The position numbers were made by a program, and so were the translations under genes. From Thermococcus sp. (GTDB lineage Archaea; Methanobacteriota_B; Thermococci; Thermococcales; Thermococcaceae): a stretch of DNA of 12,213 nucleotides. The notes below the pieces were generated by a model. The model did not search any database. It saw only the letters and a program-made list of their open reading frames with translations, and had not been told where the DNA came from. The stretch covers positions 1 to 12,213 of the forward strand of contig JAGHBN010000133.1 in NCBI GenBank assembly GCA_021160985.1, read 5' to 3'. This document shows positions 5,991 to 12,213 of the stretch, piece by piece; the first letter of the stretch is position 1, and each line of letters starts with the position of its first letter.

Positions 5991-6104
5991 GGGAGGCATG
6001 GTGAGTTCACACTGTTCGTCCCCACATAGGGGATGAGAAGAAAGTCAGAGAGTACAGGGTTCACCGTCGTGTCCAAGAAAGAAGAGGTGGAGTATGGCCA
6101 AGTG
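5991..6104. other. Short intergenic gap between convergent genes, no gene supported
   Basis: This gap lies between the broken membrane gene and the end of purA. On the minus strand it has pyrimidine-rich patches (CTTCTTTCTTGG and GACTTTCTTCTC) that could terminate purA. On the plus strand an open frame from 6033 begins with plausible residues but soon becomes the antisense of purA. I found no RNA gene or repeat beyond a small TCCCC/GGGGA pair at 6019-6033. Confidence 0.4.
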
Positions 6105-7124
6105 CTAGATCGTCTCCCTCAAGTCAATGATGTGTTCCAGCTCCGGCCCGGTCTTTATCAGCCCGACCGGGACGCCGACCCTTTCTTCTATTTCCTCTAT
6201 GAACTCCTTGGCCCTCTTCGGCAGTTCGTCGTAGTCGGTGACACCGAAGGCTCCCTTGTCGTACTTGTCGAGCATCGTCACGGCCAGCATCGTCGCACCG
6301 TTTATCTTCGCCGAATAGCGCGCGAACTCGAAGTCGAACCAGCCGACCCTTCTCCTCCTGCCTGTCACTGTGCCGTACTCGACGAGGTCCATCTTCTCCG
6401 CCTCTTCCCGGCTCATCTCAGTCGGGAACGGCCCCTCTCCGACGCGCGTCGGGAAACTCTTGAAGACGACTATGACGTCGTCAACCCTCGTCGGCCCTAT
6501 CCCAACGTCGCTCGCGATGGCAGAAGCTGTTGTGTCCTTTGAGGTCACGTACGGGTAAGTCCCGTAGTAGAGGCTCAGCCCAAAGCCCTGGGTCCCCTCA
6601 ACGAGGACAAGCTTTCCTTCGTCGAGGGCGTCGTTTACCTCCTGGGCGACGTCCGTCAGATAGGGCTCAAGCTCCTTGATGTCCCTCGCGAGCTTGGCCT
6701 TTCTCATGACCCTGTCTGCATTAGCGGGCCCGCAGCCGCTTCCAGTTGTCCCTATCTTTTCGTGCAGGTGGCTGTTGGAGCGGTCGAGCTGTTTGTGCTT
6801 CTCCTCAATTATAGCGCAGCGGTAGTCAATCCCGACCCTCTCTGCAACGTTGAAGTCCTTCAGGTGCTCAAGCTCGTGGAAAAAGACCTCAGGATCAACG
6901 AGAACTCCAGCCCCGACGAGAAGCCTGGCCGTGGTCTGTATGAAGCCCGTCGGAAGCTGTCTGACGGCGTACTTTTTGCCGTTGATGAAGACGCTGTGGC
7001 CCGCGTTCGTTCCCACTCCACCGCGCGCTATTACTTCAGGCTTATCCTCCAGGGCAAGGTACGCTATTATTGACCCCTTGCCCTCGTCTCCCCACTGACC
7101 GCCAACAACGATGTAGCTCGGCAT
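6105..7124 (-). CDS. purA: Adenylosuccinate synthetase, short archaeal form
   Basis: A 339-residue enzyme that joins aspartate to IMP using GTP, giving adenylosuccinate in the AMP branch of purine synthesis, in the cytoplasm. The N-terminal signature GGQWGDEGKG is at residues 8-17, with catalytic Asp13. GTNAGHS at 39-45 provides the catalytic His43. GTTGSGCGPA near residue 125 is the IMP-contacting loop, VEGTQGFGL near 175 is a second IMP loop, and GTVTGRRRRVGWFD near 252 is the aspartate/IMP-binding arginine loop. Most bacterial and eukaryotic enzymes are about 430 residues or longer; the shorter form is typical of Thermococcales. ATG 7124 is preceded closely by AAGGAG and by a TATA box at the right distance. 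It appears to be a single-gene unit, convergent with the genes on its left and divergent from the epimerase. Confidence 0.97.
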   Translation of the reverse strand: MPSYIVVGGQWGDEGKGSIIAYLALEDKPEVIARGGVGTNAGHSVFINGKKYAVRQLPTGFIQTTARLLVGAGVLVDPEVFFHELEHLKDFNVAERVGIDYRCAIIEEKHKQLDRSNSHLHEKIGTTGSGCGPANADRVMRKAKLARDIKELEPYLTDVAQEVNDALDEGKLVLVEGTQGFGLSLYYGTYPYVTSKDTTASAIASDVGIGPTRVDDVIVVFKSFPTRVGEGPFPTEMSREEAEKMDLVEYGTVTGRRRRVGWFDFEFARYSAKINGATMLAVTMLDKYDKGAFGVTDYDELPKRAKEFIEEIEERVGVPVGLIKTGPELEHIIDLRETI

Positions 7125-7156
7125 GGCTCCTTACCCAGGTTTAAGTCAATAGGGGG

Positions 7157-7172
7157 CTTATAACAGTTTCGG
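7157..7172 (-). promoter_or_regulatory. BRE/TATA promoter of purA
   Basis: Read on the minus strand, CCGAAACTGTTATAAG contains a purine-rich BRE-like element and the TATA box GTTATAAG (7164-7157). Transcription would begin around 7135, giving a leader of about 10 bases to ATG 7124 that contains the AAGGAG ribosome site. Confidence 0.5.
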
Positions 7173-7211
7173 ATTTGACATCGAAGAGTCAAAAGGAAGC
7201 CCTTCCATCCT

Positions 7212-7226
7212 GCAAAAGATTAAAAC
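7212..7226 (+). promoter_or_regulatory. BRE/TATA promoter of the sugar epimerase gene
   Basis: GCAAAAG (BRE-like, 7212-7218) followed by ATTAAAAC (TATA-like, 7219-7226) predicts a start near 7247. That leaves a leader of about 15 bases before ATG 7262, holding the weak GGGGGCAGAG ribosome site. Confidence 0.5.
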
Positions 7227-7261
7227 CATGGGGACAAACACTACCTGCTGGGGGCAGAGAA

Positions 7262-8182
7262 ATGAAAAACAAGCTGGTCGTGGTCACAGGAGGAGCGGGT
7301 TTCATAGGCTCGCACATAGCCTGGGAGCTGGTCAGGGACAACGACGTCATCGTCATTGACAACCTGTACACGGGAAAGGAGGAGAACGTCCCTCCAGGGG
7401 CAAAGCTCGTCAGGGCGGACATAAGAGATTATGACGCGATAGCCGAGCTGATAAGCCACGCTGACTACGTTTTCCACGAGGCGGCGCAGGTAAGCGTCGT
7501 CGAGAGCATACGCGACCCCGTTTTTACGGAGGAGGTAAACGTCCTCGGGACACTAAACATCATCAGGGGGCTCCTTGAAGGTCACGGAAAGCTGATTTTC
7601 GCGTCCTCCGCCGCGGTGTATGGGGACAACCCGAACCTACCGCTGAAAGAAACTGAAAGACCAAGGCCCCTCTCGCCGTATGGAGTCACAAAGGCGGCCG
7701 CCGAAGAATACCTCCGCGTCTATCACGAGCTTTACGGCCTGCCAGTCGTTTCCCTGCGCTACTTCAACGTCTTCGGCCCGAGACAGGGGTTTAACCAGTA
7801 TGCAGGGGTGATAAGCATATTCATCAACAGGGCACTTGCTGGAGAACCGCTCGTGATCTACGGCGACGGGAAACAGACAAGAGACTTCATCTACGTGAAG
7901 GACGTTGTTAGGGCAAACCTCCTGGTCGCGGGAAGCAGAAGAGCCAACGGAAGGGTCTTCAACGTCGCTACCGGGAAGCAGACGAGCATCCTTGAGCTCA
8001 CCATGAAAATCGTCGAGATAACTGGAACCACAAGCTCGATAGTCTTCGAGAACCCAAGGCCGGGAGACATCAGACACAGCCTGGCGGACATAACCGAGAT
8101 AAGGAAGCTGGGCTTCGAACCGGAATGGAGCCTTGAGGAAGGTCTGAAGAAGACTGTGGAGTGGTATCAGGGTCGGAAGTAG
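7262..8182 (+). CDS. NAD-dependent sugar-nucleotide epimerase/dehydratase, GalE-like
   Basis: A 306-residue extended short-chain dehydrogenase of the UDP-glucose 4-epimerase type, which interconverts nucleotide sugars such as UDP-glucose and UDP-galactose (or their N-acetyl or uronate forms) using bound NAD. The Rossmann motif TGGAGFIG is at residues 9-16, and VIDNLYTG at 31-38 has the acidic residue typical of NAD rather than NADP preference. SSAAVYGD at 115-122 carries the catalytic serine, and Tyr140/Lys144 form YxxxK in SPYGVTK. FNVFGPRQ and GDGKQTRDFIYVKDV downstream are sugar-nucleotide domain signatures. ATG 7262 is the first start after the promoter; an in-frame TTG- or ATG-led extension to 7175 would precede the TATA box. 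Its 3' end overlaps the opposing surface-protein gene by 16 bases. The exact sugar cannot be told from sequence. Confidence 0.94.
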   Translation: MKNKLVVVTGGAGFIGSHIAWELVRDNDVIVIDNLYTGKEENVPPGAKLVRADIRDYDAIAELISHADYVFHEAAQVSVVESIRDPVFTEEVNVLGTLNIIRGLLEGHGKLIFASSAAVYGDNPNLPLKETERPRPLSPYGVTKAAAEEYLRVYHELYGLPVVSLRYFNVFGPRQGFNQYAGVISIFINRALAGEPLVIYGDGKQTRDFIYVKDVVRANLLVAGSRRANGRVFNVATGKQTSILELTMKIVEITGTTSSIVFENPRPGDIRHSLADITEIRKLGFEPEWSLEEGLKKTVEWYQGRK

Positions 8183-9603
8183 AGAGTAAATGTGTAATCT
8201 CTCCCCCCGAAAGAGCCCGTGCAATCGGCAGGAACAGAAATCGCGGGTGCAGATGACAGGTAAGGTCTAACCCCCACCCAGGGATAATAGCTCTGATCAT
8301 TAGCGGTATATTGGCCTATTAGTGGAGAGACCAATACACTGTTCCTGTTCACGTTAGATGACCCAACAAATGTTCCATTCATGTAAAGTGCAACGTTTTT
8401 GGTTGAGTTGTCCGCAACTACAGAGTACACGCCAACGGGCGACACGGGAGCGTCCTCATTGATGATTGCATAATCCCATAACCCAAGTTGGTCAAGAGAA
8501 GTGCCTGCAAGTGTGACACTACCGAGCTGGAAGGAGAACGAAGCCGTTGAAAAAGATATCCAGTAGTTCAATCCCAAGCCATATAAGTAATGCCTCCTCC
8601 TTCTATACTGATAAAACGTCAAGAACATGGGGCCAGGGTAATTATTCAGTGGTATATCCAATGCTGGCAAAAACTCCATAGCATATCCAGAGTATCCAAG
8701 ATCCTCCATTTTTGAAAGATTTACATAAATCTCGAACAGTTGATATTGGGAGACAGTTAAACCTTCGGTAAAATTCCAGAATACTTTGTAGGGGTCAAAA
8801 TATGAGCTCGTTCCCGTTCCATTGAGGTGGATGGTTACGTTGCTAACGGAGTTCGCTGGAACAGTATAGTTCACCCAGAACCATATTTTCCCGTTCTCGG
8901 AGTCATTGAATGCCCAGAAGTACAGAGGATTGCCCGATGAATCCGTAACATACACCTTTGAAAGGTCCGGGATGCAAGAAGATGACACCGTAAAGTTCAG
9001 CACATAATCCTTCAACTCAGGGCCCCCCAAGTTATTGACTGTGACGTTTATCTGAGTGAGGCTAACCGGAGGAGGAGAGTATGAAGTAGATCCAACCCCT
9101 ATATTCTGCACAGATAGCACAATGCCACCAGGACATATTGATTGTCCCCCCACCAACACTATCGTAACGTTCTCAACCGATGGGACTGGAAATCCAAAGA
9201 GTGGGAACACCCAGTAACTGTACGTTCCATTGGGGGTTAGAGAAATTACCTCACCAGAATTTAGGTCTGCAGGGAGCGTGGTTACGTTAGATATGAGATC
9301 TGTGGAGGGTGTATTGTCCCAAAAGCTATGGTATCCTGTGATGCGCAATAACAACCTAATCTCGGTACCCCTAGGTAGGTCGTCAGAAAAATACACCTCA
9401 ATTGCTTCCAATGTCATAGTGTTCCTTCTTGTGGCCCATACCAAATGCACATTGGCCCACTGAACGGGGCTCTTTAGGTCACAGCTTCCATTTCCAAGCT
9501 CCTGCACACTCACGTTAATGTTGGGGACAGCTAAGCCCAAGGTTACGGTAAGCAACGCCCCCATGAGAAACAGAGCCAATACCTTGTGCAACGTCTCATT
9601 CAT
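8167..9603 (-). CDS. Secreted surface protein with DUF2341 and lectin/LamG-like domains, heavily sequon-bearing
   Basis: A 478-residue secreted protein. Residues 6-25 form a hydrophobic signal sequence (KVLALFLMGALLTVTLGLA). A beta-rich N-terminal domain (about 27-180) that I do not recognise follows. Next is a DUF2341-like domain (about 183-280): ITVNNL-type start, then VYVTDSSGNPLYFW, then VPANSVSNVTIHL, the usual order in that family. A concanavalin/LamG-like region (about 281-450) follows, with DNSTKNVALYMNGTFVG and a closing WVGVRPY. About 15 N-x-S/T sequons occur, so dense N-glycosylation is likely. Four cysteines may form disulfides. There is no C-terminal anchor. ATG 9603 is preferred because the TATA box places the transcript start only a few bases upstream and no ribosome site is present; an in-frame TTG at 9624 would precede the transcript. 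The gene is visibly more AT-rich than its neighbours. Confidence 0.82.
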   Translation of the reverse strand: MNETLHKVLALFLMGALLTVTLGLAVPNINVSVQELGNGSCDLKSPVQWANVHLVWATRRNTMTLEAIEVYFSDDLPRGTEIRLLLRITGYHSFWDNTPSTDLISNVTTLPADLNSGEVISLTPNGTYSYWVFPLFGFPVPSVENVTIVLVGGQSICPGGIVLSVQNIGVGSTSYSPPPVSLTQINVTVNNLGGPELKDYVLNFTVSSSCIPDLSKVYVTDSSGNPLYFWAFNDSENGKIWFWVNYTVPANSVSNVTIHLNGTGTSSYFDPYKVFWNFTEGLTVSQYQLFEIYVNLSKMEDLGYSGYAMEFLPALDIPLNNYPGPMFLTFYQYRRRRHYLYGLGLNYWISFSTASFSFQLGSVTLAGTSLDQLGLWDYAIINEDAPVSPVGVYSVVADNSTKNVALYMNGTFVGSSNVNRNSVLVSPLIGQYTANDQSYYPWVGVRPYLSSAPAISVPADCTGSFGGRDYTFTLYFRP

Positions 9604-9625
9604 CTTGAATTGAGATATATCCAAA

Positions 9626-9642
9626 GAGAATTTAAAAGTATT
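9626..9642 (-). promoter_or_regulatory. BRE/TATA promoter of the surface-protein gene, giving a nearly leaderless transcript
   Basis: On the minus strand GGAATACTTTTAAATTC holds a TATA box centred near 9633. A start about 25 bases on falls near 9608, only about 5 bases before ATG 9603, and no Shine-Dalgarno site lies between. This is the main reason for the chosen start. Confidence 0.5.
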
Positions 9643-9728
9643 CCCTAATGATGATTAATAACTCCCCAAATTTAAGGAAAAGATGGCCCTTCGAGGCCTT
9701 ATTGATGCCAAACTTTTCGAAGTCCAAC

Positions 9729-10172
9729 TCACTTCTTCACACTGAAGTCCATAGCCTGCCTCTGCTGAAGTTCCTGCGCCTTCCGTGCGAGCTCTCCCAG
9801 CTGCCCCTCCAGCTTCTTGAGGGCCTCCTGGTTCTTGGCTATCGCCTCTTCGTACTCCTTTATGCGCGCCTCCAAATACGTTATTGCATCGTCAAGGTTC
9901 TTTTCAACGGCGTAACCAGCGCCGACGCTGACTATTGCGTTTTCTTTGTCCTCTATTCTTGCCTTCAGGAAAGATCCGGCTCCAATCGGCACCAGTATCT
10001 CCGGTTTCTCTTCCTCGACCTTTTTGAGTTCCTCCAGTGTCTCCTTGACTGCCTGGAACTCGTTCCTTCCAAGGGTAAGCAGTTCGAGGTTCTGGGCCAG
10101 GAGCTGCGCCTGGGCCTGAAGGAGCTGGTACTCATAAGCGAGCCTTTCAAGCTGTTCGTTTCTTTCCGCCAT
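9729..10172 (-). CDS. pfdA: Prefoldin alpha subunit
   Basis: A 147-residue subunit of prefoldin, the jellyfish-shaped hexamer (two alpha, four beta) that captures unfolded proteins and passes them to the group II chaperonin in the cytoplasm. The N-terminal helix (LERLAYEYQLLQAQAQLLAQ) and C-terminal helix (EAIAKNQEALKKLEGQLGEL) make the antiparallel coiled coil. Between them EEEKPEILVPIGAGSFLKA and NAIVSVGAGYAVEK are the beta-hairpin strands diagnostic of the alpha type. The chain matches what I remember of the Pyrococcus alpha subunit in sequence and length (about 148). I chose ATG 10172; two GTG codons at 10181 and 10178 form part of the GGTGGTG ribosome site. The beta subunit is not in this window. 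It is transcribed away from 10282. Confidence 0.95.
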   Translation of the reverse strand: MAERNEQLERLAYEYQLLQAQAQLLAQNLELLTLGRNEFQAVKETLEELKKVEEEKPEILVPIGAGSFLKARIEDKENAIVSVGAGYAVEKNLDDAITYLEARIKEYEEAIAKNQEALKKLEGQLGELARKAQELQQRQAMDFSVKK

Positions 10173-10201
10173 TTGCACCACCGGAAGGACTACACAGAGG
10201 G

Positions 10202-10218
10202 GCTTTTAAGGTTTGGGT
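10202..10218 (-). promoter_or_regulatory. BRE/TATA promoter of pfdA
   Basis: On the minus strand CCCAAACCTTAAAAGCC holds a BRE-like CCAAAC and the TATA box CCTTAAAAGC (10211-10202). Its predicted start is near 10181, giving a leader of about 10 bases with GGTGGTG before ATG 10172. Confidence 0.5.
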
Positions 10219-10236
10219 CAACAATTACCACAAAGG

Positions 10237-10250
10237 CGAAAACTTTATTT
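10237..10250 (+). promoter_or_regulatory. BRE/TATA promoter of the gene at 10282
   Basis: CGAAAA followed by CTTTATTT (10243-10250) fits BRE plus TATA. The predicted start near 10272 leaves a leader of about 10 bases to ATG 10282 with no clear Shine-Dalgarno site. It lies about 40 bases from the oppositely directed pfdA TATA box. Confidence 0.5.
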
Positions 10251-10281
10251 ACAGTCAGAGAGACGAAACTATGTGGCTGGT

Positions 10282-11109
10282 ATGAACTTCGGAAAGCTGA
10301 TATTTGCTGGGATGATCCTCGTGGTCGTACTGGGATTAGTGGTGTCTTTCTCCGAGTTTCAAGACAACTCCACCGATAAAGAGAGTCCCTCCCCCATATC
10401 ATACACGGTATGCCCCTTCGTGCACCCAGCAAACGTTGAAACATGGGTCGAAGAAGCAGATGGTCCTGAAAGCCTCGCGGCTGTTCTGATGGAGTCATTC
10501 AACGCTTCGCTCGACCCCAACTATCCCATAACAGTCGTGAGAAAGCTGGCAGAGGATGGGGAGGTAGAAAGGGTCTATCTGAGGTACGCTTACTCTTTTG
10601 CAAACTGCTCAAAAACCATCAGCTCCTCTTCAGGCTGGCGTATGGAAGAACACTATCTGGCCGTGCCTCCGATCAGAGAAATGACCCAGCACACCAAAGA
10701 GTTTGACATCCTCTACGGTATGATATACACCGAGATGAACGGAAAGGGCATTGTGTTCCTATACTATCTCTCAAACCCTAAAACAATAGACAATGTTGAG
10801 GGCATTTCACTATTCTATCCAAAGAACCTCAGCATCGTCGAGACTATCGGGGAAATAGCCTGGAAGTGCTGGCACCGCATTGAGAATGGTGATGAGATAG
10901 GCTCCTGCGAGGAAAACGGAACAAAGACGTTCCCGTCCACAATAATCGACAACAAAAACTCAGCTGGGTTCTTGGCAGAAGGTCCCTACGGTTCCATCGT
11001 AGTGGTCTTTAATGGAACCGTGAAAGAGGAAGAAAACCTCCCCATCTCCATGAGGGTTGCGGTAGTTGTGGACGGGGAAGGAAGGGACCTTCCCCTGGGA
11101 TGGCCATAG
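10282..11109 (+). CDS. Membrane-anchored extracellular protein of unknown function
   Basis: A 275-residue protein that I do not recognise. Residues 6-23 are one hydrophobic helix (LIFAGMILVVVLGLVVSF) after a short basic N-terminus. This fits an uncleaved anchor or a signal peptide with the rest outside the cell. The body has six N-x-S/T sequons (near residues 29, 74, 108, 182, 212 and 244) and four cysteines (44, 109, 196, 209), both consistent with an extracellular, possibly glycosylated and disulfide-bonded domain. Strand-rich segments such as GKGIVFLYYLS and YGSIVVVFNGTV suggest a beta-sandwich. No LPxTG-like, lipobox or catalytic motif is seen. ATG 10282 was chosen from the promoter position; an in-frame TTG at 10213 precedes the TATA box. 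Its stop lies two bases from the opposing ATPase stop. Confidence 0.82.
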   Translation: MNFGKLIFAGMILVVVLGLVVSFSEFQDNSTDKESPSPISYTVCPFVHPANVETWVEEADGPESLAAVLMESFNASLDPNYPITVVRKLAEDGEVERVYLRYAYSFANCSKTISSSSGWRMEEHYLAVPPIREMTQHTKEFDILYGMIYTEMNGKGIVFLYYLSNPKTIDNVEGISLFYPKNLSIVETIGEIAWKCWHRIENGDEIGSCEENGTKTFPSTIIDNKNSAGFLAEGPYGSIVVVFNGTVKEEENLPISMRVAVVVDGEGRDLPLGWP

Positions 11110-11111
11110 CT

Positions 11112-11999
11112 TCATCGCAGGATTTCTTCCTTTACCCTTTCCGCTATTTCTCTCATCGCAGCGGCAGCCTTTGAGTCCGGGAAGGCTTCCACAACGGGCC
11201 TGAGCATCGCCATGCCCTCTGGAATCGCCCTGTCGTAGGGTATCTCACCGAGTATCGGAATCCCCTCGCTCTCGGCCCACTCCCTGAGCGCGGTAAAGCC
11301 CGGGTTCAGGTCGGCCTTGTTGATTATCAAGTAAGCCGGCTGTCTGAAGTGCTGGACGACCCTGTAAACCCTCTGCACGTCGCTAAGGGAAGCAGGGGTC
11401 GGCTCAGCAACGAGGACTGCCACGTCTGCACCGCCGAGGCTCGCTATGACCTGACAGCCTATTCCTGCCGCGGAATCAACTATCATGTGCTCCAGACCGA
11501 GCTCGCCCATGAGCTTCTTCGCCCACTCCTTCTCCTCGGTGACGAGCTTTCCGCTGTTGGGCCTCCCGACGTCGAGCTGGGCCGAAATCAGCGGGAAGCC
11601 GTAGCGGGTGGTCGTCTTCCTAACGACTCCAGACCGAACTTCCTCCAGCGTTATAGTCCCTGGAACCGGACAAACGAGGCCGCACACGTTGCAGCCCTCA
11701 CAGGTCAGCTCGCTGACAACGTAGTCGCCGTCTACCACCTTGATGCAGTCGTAGGGACAGCGCTCTTGGCAGATGCCGCATCTTACACAGCTCTCTGTGT
11801 TTATCCTCGCCACCTTCGCCCCTATCAGCTCCCTCTCCTCTTCCCAGCGCTCCACGCCGAGGAGCAGATCGAGGTTCGGCGCGTCGGCGTCGGCATCAAC
11901 CGCTATGAGCCGGTACTCATCCTTCAGCAGGTAGAGGAGTGAAGCCGTGACAGTGCTCTTTCCAACGCCTCCTTTACCGCTCGCTATGGCCAGCTGCAT
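11112..11999 (-). CDS. MinD-superfamily P-loop ATPase with inserted two-cluster ferredoxin domain
   Basis: A 295-residue ATPase. SGKGGVGKST at residues 7-16 is the deviant Walker A with the signature lysine 9, DADADAPNLD at 36-45 is switch I, and IVDSAAGIG at 173-181 is switch II. Between switch I and switch II lies a ferredoxin insert with two 4Fe-4S motifs: Cys71, 74, 77 and 81 (CVRCGICQERCP), and Cys100, 103, 106 and 110 (CEGCNVCGLVCP). This architecture is the known group of MinD-type ATPases with an inserted ferredoxin domain, found in anaerobes, usually in tandem pairs. The role is thought to concern metal-cluster assembly or electron-linked maturation but is unproven. ATG 11999 is favoured by GGAGGT 8 bases upstream; the GTG at 12002 is an alternative. 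The start shares one base with the stop of the partner gene. Confidence 0.92.
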   Translation of the reverse strand: MQLAIASGKGGVGKSTVTASLLYLLKDEYRLIAVDADADAPNLDLLLGVERWEEERELIGAKVARINTESCVRCGICQERCPYDCIKVVDGDYVVSELTCEGCNVCGLVCPVPGTITLEEVRSGVVRKTTTRYGFPLISAQLDVGRPNSGKLVTEEKEWAKKLMGELGLEHMIVDSAAGIGCQVIASLGGADVAVLVAEPTPASLSDVQRVYRVVQHFRQPAYLIINKADLNPGFTALREWAESEGIPILGEIPYDRAIPEGMAMLRPVVEAFPDSKAAAAMREIAERVKEEILR

Positions 12000-12213
12000 C
12001 ACTCACCACCTCCGAGGAACTCAACGACCTTGGAAGCAATCTCCTTGAAGAGCCCCGCTTCCGGGTAGTCAGTCAGAACTATGGGCTTCCCATCAACGTA
12101 GCTCCTTATGATGCTCTCGCTGTAGGGAATCTCCGCTATTACTTCCGCACCGTACTTCTCCGCTATCTCGCGCACCCTGGCCATGTCGCCGAGGTCTGAA
12201 CGGTTCACAACGA
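11999..12213 (-). CDS. Second MinD-type ATPase of the tandem pair, C-terminal part (cut by window edge)
   Basis: Only the last 70 or so residues are present; the gene begins beyond the right edge, so the GTG at 12208 is an internal valine and not a start. The fragment begins with VVNRSDLGD, the guanine/adenine-contacting N-x-x-D loop of the ParA/MinD fold. It continues with AEKYGAEVIAEIPYSESIIRS (the strand and loop just before the last helices; compare GIPILGEIPYDRAIPEG at the same place in the downstream gene), and ends in GGGE. The same N-K/R-x-D and EIPY pattern in both genes shows they are paralogues. TGA at 11999-12001 overlaps the downstream ATG by one base. Whether this copy also carries a ferredoxin insert cannot be seen. 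Confidence 0.85.
   Translation of the reverse strand, partial: VVNRSDLGDMARVREIAEKYGAEVIAEIPYSESIIRSYVDGKPIVLTDYPEAGLFKEIASKVVEFLGGGE

Noticed and set aside
6019..6033. TCCCC-ACATA-GGGGA hairpin
   Set aside because: A five-base stem with a five-base loop can arise by chance; no T tract follows on either strand.
6033..6542. Plus-strand open frame of 169 codons
   Set aside because: From about 6105 on it is antisense to purA, whose identity is certain. The first 24 codons look plausible but have no clear start signal or recognisable family.
9604..9624. Earlier TTG start for the surface protein
   Set aside because: It would precede the predicted transcript start, has no ribosome site and adds seven polar residues before the signal sequence.
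9648..9700. Possible C/D box guide RNA starting with ATGATGA at 9648
   Set aside because: The C box fits, but no CTGA D box appears at the expected distance, and there is no C'/D' pair.
9648..10379. Plus-strand open frame of 243 codons
   Set aside because: It runs antisense through the whole of prefoldin alpha and on into the upstream region of another gene; its leucine-rich reading is the expected mirror of a Glu/Lys/Gln-rich coiled coil.
1..12213. CRISPR array, tRNA or rRNA gene, transposase, IS ends, and TATCAC-N5-GTGATA-type sugar regulator sites
   Set aside because: Reading both strands of the intergenic regions showed no regularly spaced repeats, no cloverleaf-like sequence, no mobile-element protein and no such motif. 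An automated search could still find weak cases.

Overview
The window looks like a stretch of a Thermococcales chromosome (Thermococcus or a close relative). Reasons: Shine-Dalgarno sites of the GGAGGTG type, TATA/BRE promoters about 25 bases before short leaders, very compact gene spacing, the short archaeal form of adenylosuccinate synthetase, an archaeal prefoldin alpha subunit, and a biotin-carrier C-terminus matching the one I remember from Pyrococcus. This assignment comes from recognising sequence, not from a database search.

Layout, left to right. Bases 1-57 are the last codons of a biotin carboxyl-carrier protein. A promoter-bearing gap leads to a CstA-family transporter (227-1966, +). 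A tight co-directional cluster follows: a 96-residue orphan protein (2006-2296), an ArsA/Get3-type ATPase (2306-3298), a small MIP18/DUF59-like protein (3288-3575) and a membrane-anchored protein of unknown function (3577-4230). A new promoter then serves an alpha/beta hydrolase of the monoacylglycerol lipase/lysophospholipase type (4300-5085) and a six-helix membrane protein (5087-5716). At 5774-5990 is a small two-helix membrane protein broken by one extra C in a CCCC run. purA (6105-7124, -) diverges from a GalE-like NAD-dependent sugar epimerase (7262-8182, +). The epimerase overlaps tail-to-tail with a secreted, sequon-rich DUF2341/lectin-type surface protein (8167-9603, -) whose base composition is visibly more AT-rich than its neighbours. 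Prefoldin alpha (9729-10172, -) diverges from a membrane-anchored extracellular protein of unknown function (10282-11109, +). The window ends with a tandem pair of MinD-type ATPases on the minus strand; the complete one carries an inserted two-cluster ferredoxin domain (11112-11999) and the other is cut by the window edge.

How the genes may work together. Most are ordinary housekeeping or metabolism: peptide/pyruvate-type uptake (CstA), purine synthesis (PurA), protein folding (prefoldin), lipid ester hydrolysis and nucleotide-sugar conversion. The most interesting unit is the cluster at 2006-4230. It pairs a cysteine-free ArsA/Get3-type ATPase with a cysteine-free DUF59-like partner, an orphan small protein and a membrane-anchored protein, with start and stop codons abutting or overlapping. 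It may be an undescribed ATP-driven targeting or assembly machine, but that is an inference. No CRISPR array, rRNA, tRNA, insertion sequence or transposase was seen, and no gene-free stretch exceeds 300 bases.
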